A stretch of DNA of 51,443 nt from an uncultured Pseudomonadota bacterium (GTDB lineage Bacteria; Pseudomonadota; Alphaproteobacteria; RF32; CAG-239). Positions 32,629 to 39,990 of the stretch are shown here, piece by piece. Location: positions 1 through 51,443 of the forward strand of contig CABUUO010000010.1 in NCBI GenBank assembly GCA_902494875.1, written 5' to 3'. The position numbers were made by a program, and so were the translations under genes. Every line of letters begins with the position of its first letter. Position 1 is the first letter of the stretch. The notes beneath the pieces were generated by a model, which had not been told where the DNA came from, searched no databases, and saw only the letters and a program-made list of their open reading frames with translations.

Positions 32629-34674
32629 CTAATCGCGGCCGTTTTTATAAGAAATGTCAATTCCGGAACGCAGAATAGCCTGTTTCAGATTATCTGTGCG
32701 CGGCTGCTCGGCAATTCTTGATTTTCGGTGCCTTTCGCCGGCCCGGGTTGAGGCTTGGTGCCAAAAGGTGAGGTTTTGCAGCGCTTTCAGCGTATTGCCG
32801 GAACCAATGCTTTCCAGACGGTTGTGATATTGAAAAATAATCAGAATTTCCCGGCGTTCTGCCGCGGAAAGTTTTTCGCCGCGGTTAAATTTCTCAATTG
32901 TTTCCGTTTCTCCGCATTCGGCAGCTTTTTTGCTGAGCATTTTTGCTGCGTCAACGTCTTTAAGACCGGGATTGATTTCCTTCAGATGGCGGATTCCGTC
33001 GCGAATGCAGGCGTTTTGGGCGTTGATCAGATATCTCTTCTGCTCTTCCGCCAGCCGGCCGTAGCGTTCTTCAATGCTGAGCATCGTGTCGTTGGCGGTC
33101 AGCGACTCAAATTTTTGCCGGTCAAATTGTTCGCCGCTGTCATTAATCAGCATGGAAAATTTAACCGCCTGCTTGAACCACTCGGTGTCTTGGGCGCCGA
33201 ACTGATATTCATAATCCATGTCATTGAGCGCGCCCGCGCATTTCTTGTCGGCCCAAACGACAAAACTGACCATTTCGGGTTTAATGCCGATGGTTTTGTT
33301 GTCCATCTCCCGCAGCAGCGTATCGTTGATTCTTTTCAGCAATATGCCCAGCCGTTTTTTGTCGTAAGGATTTTCCTCCAACCCCCGGGCCAGCAGGTTG
33401 AGTTTTTCGTCAGACGTTTGGGGAGCCTTGTCGTCACCGCCCATATTCTTTTCCAGTCGTCTTAAAATGTCTATGACCGGTTCATATTGATCCTTGGTCC
33501 CCTCAATCAGGGTTTTTTGTTCATAATTGGCAATATTGCACAAATATTCGCTTCCCAGACGATAACCGATGTTTTTGGCGTTGGCATCAAGCATTTCGGC
33601 TTTGGCTTTCTCAACCCCGTTGCCTGATTTTACCGCATCATAGTAAGCGGTCATCTTTTTTATCAGTTCAGCCGTCTGCGGACGTTGGTCGTGAATAGTG
33701 TCCCTGAGCGATTCAAAGCCGCGGTTTTCGCCGCTGAATGCGGCTTTGCTGATATTTTGCAGACTTAATCCGTCAAGCCTGTTTTGGTTGAATTTTTCAA
33801 AGTTGGTTGATGGCGTTTCCTTGTAGGCCCGAATGAGGGCGGCCAGATTGGACGGCGTAACCCTGGTTGTCAACGCCTTATATTTGAAGTTGCCGATGCC
33901 GTATTCAAAGGCATACATTCCCCAGAGGTTGTCCTCGGTCGTATTTTCTTTGCCTTCTTTAATGTCGGGAATAATGTTTTGCACAAGACCGGTCACATAG
34001 TCGTCGGAAATCTGTTTATCCATCCACAACGAAGCGTTGATTCCCTCGCAGATAAACATAAGCTTGTCAAAATCCGGCAATTCGGTTGCGGCCTTTTCCG
34101 TCAGTTTGAGCTTTTTTAAATAATCGGCTTTGTTTTTCAGCTCATATCTTCCGTCGACGCAAGACATCTCCGGCGCAAAAACCTTATCGGCCAGCCTTTG
34201 TTTGTCATAGTTGGAAATTTTATCATTTTCCAGAATGCTGCGCTCAAAAGCCCTGAATGTATTCATATATTGGCGCGCCGCTTCGGGATAATTGTCTCGG
34301 TTGACAATGCCTTTGGCAGTAAAGGCGCCGAATTTTGCCAAAATGCCGAGCCGGACGTTGTCAAGCGGCTCTGTCGTTGGATTTTCCAACATAAAGCCCG
34401 AACAAAATTTCGCATTCAGTTTCAAAAGAGCCGGATCTTTTTCATCGGCAAGAAATTTTTTTAAAGTCATAAAACCATCGGAATAACGAATGTCCGTGAG
34501 GCGTTCGGCAAATAGGTCTTCCAGTTTTAATGCCCGCGCCAACTTTGCCGCGCTGATCATAAATTCCCGGTTTTGTTCCGTCGTGCGCACAGAGGAGTAT
34601 TTGCTCCATTCTTCCAAAAACGGCACCATACCGTTTCTTTGCCAGATTTCATAATCATTTTCAGCTTGCTGCAT
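32629..34674 (-). CDS. Large hypothetical protein (681 aa)
   Basis: A 681-residue, Lys/Glu-rich, mostly helical protein without signal peptide, membrane segment or recognised motif. It begins MQQAENDYEIWQRNG and has only scattered cysteines. Several stretches look like amphipathic helices of 20-40 residues (for example MTALKK/SLRDTIHDQR and LAEEQKRYLINAQNACIRDGIRHL), so a helical-repeat scaffold or secreted effector is conceivable. SD GGAG lies about 8 nt before ATG 34674. The membrane coiled-coil gene lies 70 bp upstream on the same strand; the two may form an operon. No function can be assigned. Confidence 0.6.
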   Translation of the reverse strand: MQQAENDYEIWQRNGMVPFLEEWSKYSSVRTTEQNREFMISAAKLARALKLEDLFAERLTDIRYSDGFMTLKKFLADEKDPALLKLNAKFCSGFMLENPTTEPLDNVRLGILAKFGAFTAKGIVNRDNYPEAARQYMNTFRAFERSILENDKISNYDKQRLADKVFAPEMSCVDGRYELKNKADYLKKLKLTEKAATELPDFDKLMFICEGINASLWMDKQISDDYVTGLVQNIIPDIKEGKENTTEDNLWGMYAFEYGIGNFKYKALTTRVTPSNLAALIRAYKETPSTNFEKFNQNRLDGLSLQNISKAAFSGENRGFESLRDTIHDQRPQTAELIKKMTAYYDAVKSGNGVEKAKAEMLDANAKNIGYRLGSEYLCNIANYEQKTLIEGTKDQYEPVIDILRRLEKNMGGDDKAPQTSDEKLNLLARGLEENPYDKKRLGILLKRINDTLLREMDNKTIGIKPEMVSFVVWADKKCAGALNDMDYEYQFGAQDTEWFKQAVKFSMLINDSGEQFDRQKFESLTANDTMLSIEERYGRLAEEQKRYLINAQNACIRDGIRHLKEINPGLKDVDAAKMLSKKAAECGETETIEKFNRGEKLSAAERREILIIFQYHNRLESIGSGNTLKALQNLTFWHQASTRAGERHRKSRIAEQPRTDNLKQAILRSGIDISYKNGRD

Positions 34675-34744
34675 TTTTCAACTCCGTCCAAACACCGGCC
34701 ATTATACTATAATTTTCTGCCTTATACAACAATTTTTGTCCAAA

Positions 34745-35524
34745 TTATCGCCCGCCGGAAGCTTTTGCCGCCGCGGCCGCCTTTGCTGTTGCGGCATTGT
34801 TGTTCGGTGTTTTGGACTTGTTGTTTTGCTGTTTTTGTTTGTCTTCACGCTCTTTGCGTTCTTTTTCTTCTCTTTCCTTTTTTTTGCGTTCATCTTCCTG
34901 TTTGCGCTCGTTCTCTTCTTTTTCCCGCATCATCTTTTCTTCTTCAGCCGCTTTAGCTTTTTCCTGTTCTGCTTTGCGGCGTTCATGCTCCTTGTTTTCC
35001 TGTTCTTTGCGCTCTCTTTCCCTCTGCCTGTTTTTTTCGGCCTCACGGCGTATCTGTTCCGAGCGGCTGCTGCGTTTTTTTGGGGAGGATTGTTTTCTGT
35101 CGGCAATGATTTTTTTTATTTTTTTGAAAAATTCTTTGCGGAAACTGCCAAGAACGTCTTTAATAATTAGTGTCAGGGCTTCTTTTTTTATTTTTTCCTT
35201 TTTTATGTTTTCCTGTTTGATGACTTCTTCCATAATGACTTTTTTTATGAGTTCCTTATTGGCCCGTTCTTCTCTTTTTAATCTGGCATAAATAATCTGC
35301 CTCAGTTGGACGCGTTTCTGTTCGCTCAGTGGACTTTCGGCATCGTCGTCTAAAAAATTGATGGTTTCTTCAATTGATGCTCGAGCATCGGCATCCGCGG
35401 TCAGCCAGATATCATCCTTTCGCTTTCTGATTTTGCAAATCAGCCGCCATAATTCAATGCTGAGCCCTGCCAGAAGAGCCAGAGCAGCCGTGATTAAAAT
35501 AAAGAAAATATATGTCTTGTCCAT
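34745..35524 (-). CDS. Single-pass membrane protein with Lys/Glu/Arg-rich coiled coil (259 aa)
   Basis: An N-terminal membrane helix (5-24, YIFFILITAALALLAGLSI) is followed by ~230 strongly charged residues. Residues 60-150 are mixed helix (LSEQKRVQLRQIIYARLKREE). From ~155 to 235 it is an extended EK/ER/KEREEKERKER-type coil, and it ends in an Asn/Ala-rich tail. This resembles the general plan of TolA-type stalks but lacks the TolA C-terminal domain. Translation should start at ATG 35524 with SD AGGA. Low-complexity composition makes homology unreliable. It is probably inner-membrane anchored with a cytoplasmic or periplasmic rod. Confidence 0.6.
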   Translation of the reverse strand: MDKTYIFFILITAALALLAGLSIELWRLICKIRKRKDDIWLTADADARASIEETINFLDDDAESPLSEQKRVQLRQIIYARLKREERANKELIKKVIMEEVIKQENIKKEKIKKEALTLIIKDVLGSFRKEFFKKIKKIIADRKQSSPKKRSSRSEQIRREAEKNRQRERERKEQENKEHERRKAEQEKAKAAEEEKMMREKEENERKQEDERKKKEREEKERKEREDKQKQQNNKSKTPNNNAATAKAAAAAKASGGR

Positions 35525-35640
35525 TGTCGATATTCCTACAATATGCCAAGCATATCAGCCAAAACTTAATATATTGTTGCCTTTGACCTGAGAGTATGGT
35601 AAAACGCGTTCCAGATTTTTTCAATATAACGGAAATGCCG

Positions 35641-36186
35641 ATGAAACAAAAAATATTGCTTCTTTCTTGCTGTGCGCCGTGTTCTTGCGCTGTGATTAAA
35701 ACTCTGGCGGAAGAAGGAACCGATTTCAGCGTCGTTTTTTATAATCCCAATATTCGTCCCGAAGCCGAGTATGACAAAAGGATGAAAGAAAATAAACGCG
35801 TTTGCGCGCAATACAATGTTCCGTTTATTGAGCTGGAGTATGATAATGAACGCTGGTGCGCATTAACGGCGGGACTGGAAAATGAGCCCGAACGGGGCCG
35901 GCGCTGCAGCGTTTGCTTTTATATGCGGCTGAAAAGAGTTATGGAATATGCGGCGGCCAATGGTTTTGACACCGTGGCTTCGGTTTTGGGCGTTTCCCGT
36001 TATAAAAATCTGGCTCAGGTTAACCAGATGGCGTATAAGGCTTCGGAAGAAACCGGCGTGCCGTATCTTGAAATAGAAGGACGAAAAGGCGGAATGCAGG
36101 AACTTCGCGGCCGTTTGATAAAAGAGTTGCGGCTTTACAATCAGGATTATTGCGGCTGCAAACCCAGAAATGACGACTCGCAATAA
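35641..36186 (+). CDS. queH: Epoxyqueuosine reductase QueH
   Basis: A 181-residue QueH (DUF208) enzyme that reduces epoxyqueuosine to queuosine in tRNA wobble position 34; it is a non-orthologous replacement for the B12-dependent QueG. Diagnostic cysteines are LLSCCAPCSCAV (10-16), RRCSVCFYMRL (~95-105) and DYCGCK near the C-terminus, which bind a 4Fe-4S cluster and an extra iron. YDKRMKEN and LGVSRYKNLAQVN also fit. The start is ATG 35641, since homologues begin a few residues before the first Cys pair. No other queuosine gene is in the window. Confidence 0.93.
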   Translation: MKQKILLLSCCAPCSCAVIKTLAEEGTDFSVVFYNPNIRPEAEYDKRMKENKRVCAQYNVPFIELEYDNERWCALTAGLENEPERGRRCSVCFYMRLKRVMEYAAANGFDTVASVLGVSRYKNLAQVNQMAYKASEETGVPYLEIEGRKGGMQELRGRLIKELRLYNQDYCGCKPRNDDSQ

Positions 36187-36219
36187 AAAAAAACGGCAAT
36201 ACAAAATTGCCGTTTTTTT
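36186..36219. terminator. Bidirectional terminator between queH and a small gene
   Basis: AAAAAAACGGCAAT-ACAAA-ATTGCCGTTTTTTT is a symmetric hairpin shared by queH and the convergent gene ending at 36234. Confidence 0.9.
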
Positions 36220-36233
36220 ATAAGATGAAAAGT

Positions 36234-36542
36234 TTAATTGTCTAATTTTTTTATGATCCGAACCGGAACCTTATATTCTCGGGCGACTTCATTACCGTCT
36301 AATTCAACCATCAACACTTCACTGACTGATTTTAACGGCATTCTCGCCTGTGGGTTAATGGCGTCAAGTAAAACCGAACTTTCTCTGCTGCGGTAAAGCA
36401 GAGCACTCTCTCCGCCATCATAAACGATTCTCGGATTTTCAGGGCCGCCTGCGCGAAATCTGATAATAATTAAAATTTCTCCAACGGCATTTTGCAGGAT
36501 ATTGTATGTACCTTCTTGTTCTGAAGCAGCATCTATAGCCAT
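36234..36542 (-). CDS. Hypothetical protein (102 aa)
   Basis: A small soluble protein with alternating beta-type segments (AVGEILIIIRFRAGG, PRIVYDGGESALLYR, VLMVELDGNEVAREYKVPVRIIKK), suggesting an all-beta fold. No cysteines and no signal peptide. The start is ATG 36542 with AGAGG upstream; the TTG two codons earlier is less likely. It is monocistronic. No family was recognised. Confidence 0.55.
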   Translation of the reverse strand: MAIDAASEQEGTYNILQNAVGEILIIIRFRAGGPENPRIVYDGGESALLYRSRESSVLLDAINPQARMPLKSVSEVLMVELDGNEVAREYKVPVRIIKKLDN

Positions 36543-36655
36543 AGTCAACCTCTGTTTGTTCGTTTAACTTGAAGGAATAATAACACATAATTCTTAACAA
36601 ATATATTACAATTTTATTAAAAATTATTTTTTTTAACTTTTTTATATTTTTTATA

Positions 36656-36684
36656 TTGACTATCGTTTCTTTATCCATTATACA
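36656..36684 (+). promoter_or_regulatory. Promoter of tRNA-Lys
   Basis: TTGACT (36656-36661), exactly 17 bp, then TATACA (36679-36684). Transcription starts near 36691, 30 nt before the tRNA. The remaining sequence 36549-36655 is AT-rich, with no gene seen. Confidence 0.75.
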
Positions 36685-36720
36685 TTCCCTCGTCGTCAGC
36701 ATTTACTGATTGGCAAATTT

Positions 36721-36796
36721 GGGTGCGTAGCTCAGCTGGTAGAGCATTTGACTTTTAATCAAAGGGTCTCGGGTTCGAATCCCGACGCGCTCACCA
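36721..36796 (+). tRNA. tRNA-Lys(TTT)
   Basis: Acceptor GGGTGCG pairs with CGCGCTC (with G-U pairs). D arm GCTCAGCTGGTAGAGC, anticodon stem TTTGA/TCAAA, loop CTTTTAA with anticodon TTT, T arm TCGGG-TTCGAAT-CCCGA. CCA is encoded (36794-36796). A terminator whose inverted repeat begins in the CCA follows at once. Confidence 0.97.
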
Positions 36797-36868
36797 ATAA
36801 AAAAACACTCCTCTTTTCAAAGAGGAGTGTTTTTTTATTGGATGAACAAGTAGGATTGGAACCCGAGA
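36767..36868. repeat. Imperfect palindrome: inverted partial copy of the tRNA-Lys 3' end and terminator
   Basis: Arms 36794-36816 and 36819-36841 are perfect 23-bp inverted repeats that include the tRNA CCA and the terminator hairpin. After 11 unrelated bases on each side (36783-36793 and 36842-36852), the match resumes: 36767-36782 (TCTCGGGTTCGAATCC, tRNA T arm) against 36853-36868 (15 of 16). The right side is therefore a mirrored remnant of the tRNA end. Confidence 0.8.
36797..36841. terminator. Strong terminator of tRNA-Lys
   Basis: ACACTCCTCTTT-TC-AAAGAGGAGTGT flanked by A7 and T7. It acts for tRNA-Lys on the plus strand and would act on the minus strand for the truncated GNAT gene. Confidence 0.9.
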
Positions 36869-37140
36869 CAGAGGGTTCGGTTGTGAGCGAGAGGCAGGAG
36901 CAAACTGCCGGTGAGCTGTGCGAACGAGCGAAGCAGAACGAGCATAGCAAGGACAATCCCGCCCTCTTCTTTAAAGACCTGTTTGTAGTCGTCATAATTT
37001 TCGATGAATTTTCCCTCAACATCCGCTTTTGCGGATACTTCTTCCGGAGAAAACATCAAATAATCTGTTTCCCGGACAAGTTTTTTGTAAAAATCAACAA
37101 ATTTTTCGGTATCGGATGGTTTTATCAATCTTATTTTCAT
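36835..37140 (-). pseudogene. Truncated GNAT acetyltransferase joined to repeat sequence
   Basis: The ATG at 37140 has a good SD (GGGAGC). The first ~65 residues (MKIRLIKPSDTEKFVDFYKK...FKEEGGIVLA) read as the beginning of a GNAT acetyltransferase, ending just before the core strands. From about 36945 down, the frame enters a repeat (LVLLRSFAQLTGSLLLPLAHNRTLCLGFQSYLFIQ) that runs to the tRNA-Lys palindrome. The acetyl-CoA motif A is missing, so an active enzyme is not expected. The repeat-derived tail resembles the spurious 'GFEPET'-type peptides often annotated next to tRNA genes. Confidence 0.7.
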
Positions 37141-37310
37141 AATTTTGCTCCCTGTGATTAAAAATAGAAAAACTAAGAATTACTCGTGTCTGAATTTCTT
37201 TGTTCTGCTATTAAAAAATAATCACGTTTGCTGAAAATATTACCGTGGCATGTCCGAAACATATATGATAATTCGTATATTATTTGCAAAGCAGGCGTTT
37301 TTTTGCTCTC

Positions 37311-38090
37311 TTAAATGCGTTGGGCAGACAACGCCATGATTTTGTTAAACAAAGACTGTCGTTCGCTTTCGGCGTCGGCAAGTTTCTGAGCGACGTTTTG
37401 AGCCTGAACAGAATCCAGACGCAGGCCGTGAATGGTTTTAAACAGGGCTTCTCCGCTGTCTTCGTAATGTACACCGGACGCCACAATCGCCCCGTTGCCG
37501 AAATTTCGCCTGACAATGGCCGGAAGCTTTTCCGGAAGGTCATAATATGCCAGAACCTCGCTTTGGCTTTGCTCATTCAGTTCAAAATACGGGCCGCCGT
37601 GATAATGGGCGATATGTTTTTCCCTGTCTTTGTTCCAGACAATGCCGACGGCCGCCGACGCCGACGCGTTTTTGGCATAAGGCAGAATGCCGAACTCTTT
37701 GTACAAGGTTCCGACGGCCTTGCCGTCTATCAGATTGAGACCGCAGGCGCTGATGATTTTAAGTTCCGGAATGTCTTTTTCGAAAACAACCTGTTCGCAG
37801 GCGTAATAAGCCCCTGCGCAGATGCCATAGTAGATTCCGCCCTGTCGGACATATTCCCTGATCTTGTCATTGCCCAAAAACTCAAGTTTGCGGCGGAACG
37901 GCGTGCCGGCGCCTCCCGGCATGAAAAAAGCCAGAACTTCGTCGTTCAATTCGTCGTTTTTGATGATTCCGGCCGCATCGGTAAAACTGACCGAACAACC
38001 GCGGGGCATAAAATATTTTTTCAGCTCGTTTTCGAGCGCGGCAACGTCGGTGCATCCATAGTCGCGATAAATCAATATTTTGTGACGCAT
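37311..38090 (-). CDS. BPL_N-type class I glutamine-amidotransferase-like protein
   Basis: A 259-residue cytoplasmic protein of the type found at the N-terminus of eukaryotic biotin-protein ligases (BPL_N). Marks are HKILIYRDYGCTDVAALENELKKYF, FFMPGGAGTPF (~60-70), and IREYVRQGGIYYGICAGAYYACE with the nucleophile-elbow Cys (~93). No biotinyl-ligase domain follows; a separate birA is at 46877. The function of stand-alone members is unknown, possibly amide hydrolysis or transfer. The start is ATG 38090 with SD AAAGGAG; longer in-frame starts overlap mnmA. It lies 31 bp downstream of mnmA, probably in the same operon. Confidence 0.8.
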   Translation of the reverse strand: MRHKILIYRDYGCTDVAALENELKKYFMPRGCSVSFTDAAGIIKNDELNDEVLAFFMPGGAGTPFRRKLEFLGNDKIREYVRQGGIYYGICAGAYYACEQVVFEKDIPELKIISACGLNLIDGKAVGTLYKEFGILPYAKNASASAAVGIVWNKDREKHIAHYHGGPYFELNEQSQSEVLAYYDLPEKLPAIVRRNFGNGAIVASGVHYEDSGEALFKTIHGLRLDSVQAQNVAQKLADAESERQSLFNKIMALSAQRI

Positions 38091-38121
38091 ATTATTCTCC
38101 TTTGACATATTTCGGATATCT

Positions 38122-39219
38122 TTACGCGGAAATGTCCGAAGCTTCCGTATTTTCAATGATTCCGCCGCCCAGAACCAGCCCGTTCTCGTCGTAAAAAACT
38201 GCGGATTGTCCGCAGGCTACGGCCTTTTGCTTTTCCCTGAACATAATTTTGGCGTGTCCGTCTTTCAGCGGAATATATTCCGCGTTGACCGGCAGCTGGG
38301 AGGAGCGGAGCTTTACCTTTATTTCCGCCGGCCGCTTTATTTCCGGCACGGAAAGCCAGCAGAGGTTTCCTGCCGTAAGGGACTGTTTGTAACATTCTTC
38401 GTCATAACCGAGGACAACTTCGTTGGTGTCCTTATTCAGCGCAATAACATAGAGCGGCCGGTCGGCGCTGACGCCGAGGCCTTTGCGCTGTCCGATCGTA
38501 AAGTTCCATATTCCCTGATGCCGGCCGAGTATTCTGCCGTTGCGATCAACAAAGTTTCCGGGTTGAGGCGTTGTCTGCAGAATATCGTTAATGCTGCCGG
38601 CGTAAAAATCCTGACTGTCTGGTTTGTCGCTGACTTTCAGTCCGTATTTGCGCGCGGTTTCGCGGACTTTGTCTTTGGTATATTCTCCGAGCGGAAGCAA
38701 AATGCCGGAAAGCTGCTCCTGCTTGAGACGATATATGAAATAAGTCTGGTCTTTTTTGATATCCGCGGCTCTTAACATCTGATAACGGTTTAATTTTTCA
38801 TTATATAAAAGTCTGGCATAATGTCCGGTGGCAAATTTGTCAAATTCGATTCCCCGAGCACCGGCACTGCGGGGCAGAGCGTCAAACTTGATTGCCGAAT
38901 TGCACCAGACGCAGGGATTGGGTGTCCTGCCGGCCAGATACTCCTGTTTAAAATTGGCCAAAACCAGTTTTCGATATTGTTCCGTGCAGTCAATAACATG
39001 GTAGGGGATGCCGAGCTGCCGGCACACTGCCTCCGCTTCGGCAATGTCCTGCTCCTCATGCGGGGAAAAACAGGCGTCTTTGTGAGACAAGATGTTGTAA
39101 GAGCGGCCTTTGTCCCAAAAGGACATTGTTGCGCCGATAACTTCATATCCGGCTTCTTTCAGAAGACAAGCCACAACGGAGGAATCTACGCCTCCGCTCA
39201 TTCCGACTAATACTTTCAT
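38122..39219 (-). CDS. mnmA: MnmA-type tRNA 2-thiouridylase, atypical cysteines
   Basis: A 365-residue ATP-pyrophosphatase that should place sulfur on U34 of tRNA-Lys, -Glu and -Gln. Present are GMSGGVDSSVVACLLKEAGYEVIGATM (PP-loop, 6-13), TGHYAR (131-136), KKDQTYFIYRL (155-165) and NFTIGQRKGLGVS. It differs at key sites: the usual NPD-x-x-CN reads NPCVWCN, giving Cys103 and Cys106, and the second family Cys in SQD-I-C-F is missing, reading SQDFYAGS (202-209). It could be an iron-sulfur-dependent variant or a paralogue beside a normal MnmA elsewhere. SD AGAGGAAAT lies upstream. Confidence 0.85.
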   Translation of the reverse strand: MKVLVGMSGGVDSSVVACLLKEAGYEVIGATMSFWDKGRSYNILSHKDACFSPHEEQDIAEAEAVCRQLGIPYHVIDCTEQYRKLVLANFKQEYLAGRTPNPCVWCNSAIKFDALPRSAGARGIEFDKFATGHYARLLYNEKLNRYQMLRAADIKKDQTYFIYRLKQEQLSGILLPLGEYTKDKVRETARKYGLKVSDKPDSQDFYAGSINDILQTTPQPGNFVDRNGRILGRHQGIWNFTIGQRKGLGVSADRPLYVIALNKDTNEVVLGYDEECYKQSLTAGNLCWLSVPEIKRPAEIKVKLRSSQLPVNAEYIPLKDGHAKIMFREKQKAVACGQSAVFYDENGLVLGGGIIENTEASDISA

Positions 39220-39343
39220 TATTTCCTCTTAGTGAAATTATTTATTATAACCTTTCACCAAAGAAATATAAAAATTCAAAGTTTTTACTTTCTTTGACGG
39301 AAAAAAATCTAAAGGTTTTGCTGAAAAAATGCAATAAAAAAAC

Positions 39344-39372
39344 TTGACAAATACCCGAATGGGGTATATGTT
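39344..39372 (+). promoter_or_regulatory. Promoter of the CsoR/metallothionein-like operon
   Basis: TTGACA (39344-39349), 17 bp, then TATGTT (39367-39372). The spacer is filled by a GC-flanked palindrome (39351-39367), placing the operator exactly where a repressor excludes RNA polymerase. The sequence 39220-39343 between this and mnmA holds no gene. Confidence 0.75.
39351..39367. promoter_or_regulatory. CsoR-type operator 1
   Basis: ATACCC-GAAT-GGGGTAT is an inverted repeat of the G/C-tract type bound by CsoR/RcnR tetramers. It lies between -35 and -10. Confidence 0.75.
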
Positions 39373-39378
39373 TTAATT

Positions 39379-39395
39379 ATACCTATATGGGGTAT
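39379..39395. promoter_or_regulatory. CsoR-type operator 2
   Basis: ATACC-TATAT-GGGGTAT is a second copy at the expected transcription start, 11 bp after operator 1. Tandem sites suggest cooperative repression. Confidence 0.7.
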
Positions 39396-39416
39396 AGTAA
39401 AAGAAGGAGTAAAATA

Positions 39417-39542
39417 ATGGCTAAATGTAATAATCCCGATTGCAAATGCGAGAACTGCCGGTGCGGTGAAAACTGCAAATGCGGCACGGAATGCGGCTGT
39501 GGTACAAATTCCGGCTGCGGCTGTAAGAAAAACGAAAAATAA
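39417..39542 (+). CDS. Metallothionein-like Cys-rich peptide (41 aa)
   Basis: A 41-residue peptide beginning MAKCNNPDCKCENC and ending GCGCKKNEK, with 11 cysteines in C-x-C and C-x-x-C spacing (positions 4, 9, 11, 14, 16, 20, 22, 26, 28, 34, 36) and no aromatic residue or histidine. This is the composition of bacterial metallothioneins, which hold Cu(I), Zn(II) or Cd(II) in thiolate clusters. The start has SD AAGGAG seven bases upstream. It is the first gene behind the twin CsoR-type operators and lies 123 bp before csoR, so a copper-buffering role is the natural inference. Too short for most automatic callers. Confidence 0.8.
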   Translation: MAKCNNPDCKCENCRCGENCKCGTECGCGTNSGCGCKKNEK

Positions 39543-39665
39543 CGGACGCGGGGAGGAAACAAATCCTCCCTGATTTTTTATCGGCAAAAAATAAGATATT
39601 GAAAAATAAATCTGATTACGCCATTGTAATTCAGCAGCGGCAAGCAATATACAAAGGAGAATGAA

Positions 39666-39968
39666 ATGAAAGAACCCCGGAATTGTTCCTGCGAAAAGAC
39701 GCACAATCCGAACCACATGGAAAATATTCCGCGCCTGAACCGGATATCCGGACAGATTGAAGGTATAAAGAAAATGATTGAAGAAGGGCGCTATTGTCCG
39801 GATATTCTCATCCAGCTAAAAGCGGTCCGTTCGGCCGTCCGCGCGGTGGAAAGCAGTATCTTGTCCAAACATCTGCAGCACTGTGTTGCCCAATCATTTG
39901 CCTCGCCGCATGAACGCGATGAAAAAATTGCCGAACTGCAAAAGCTTTTCGACCGCTTTGAAAATTGA
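39666..39968 (+). CDS. csoR: CsoR-family copper-sensing repressor
   Basis: A 100-residue all-helical CsoR/RcnR/FrmR protein (IPRLNRISGQIEGIKKMIEEGRYCPDILIQLKAVRSAVRAVE). The Cu(I) ligands of CsoR are present with exact spacing: Cys44, His69 and Cys73 (25 and 4 residues apart, as C36-H61-C65 in M. tuberculosis). Copper binding releases the tetramer from DNA. Two extra cysteines at the N-terminus (NCSCEKTH) are unusual. The start is ATG 39666 with AAAGGAG; an ATG five bases earlier hits a stop. No copper ATPase or copper chaperone lies nearby, so its main target appears to be the metallothionein-like gene. Confidence 0.92.
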   Translation: MKEPRNCSCEKTHNPNHMENIPRLNRISGQIEGIKKMIEEGRYCPDILIQLKAVRSAVRAVESSILSKHLQHCVAQSFASPHERDEKIAELQKLFDRFEN

Positions 39969-39990
39969 TTTTTAAACGATGCGTTTTTAA

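Noticed and set aside
36721..36796. Active prophage or integrative element at tRNA-Lys
   Set aside because: No integrase, direct-repeat att site or phage gene is in the window. Only an inverted partial copy of the tRNA end was found.
36748..37161. Plus-strand ORF giving a 'GLEPETEGSVVSERQEQ' peptide
   Set aside because: It starts inside tRNA-Lys and is derived from the repeat next to it; such peptides are common artefacts beside tRNA genes.
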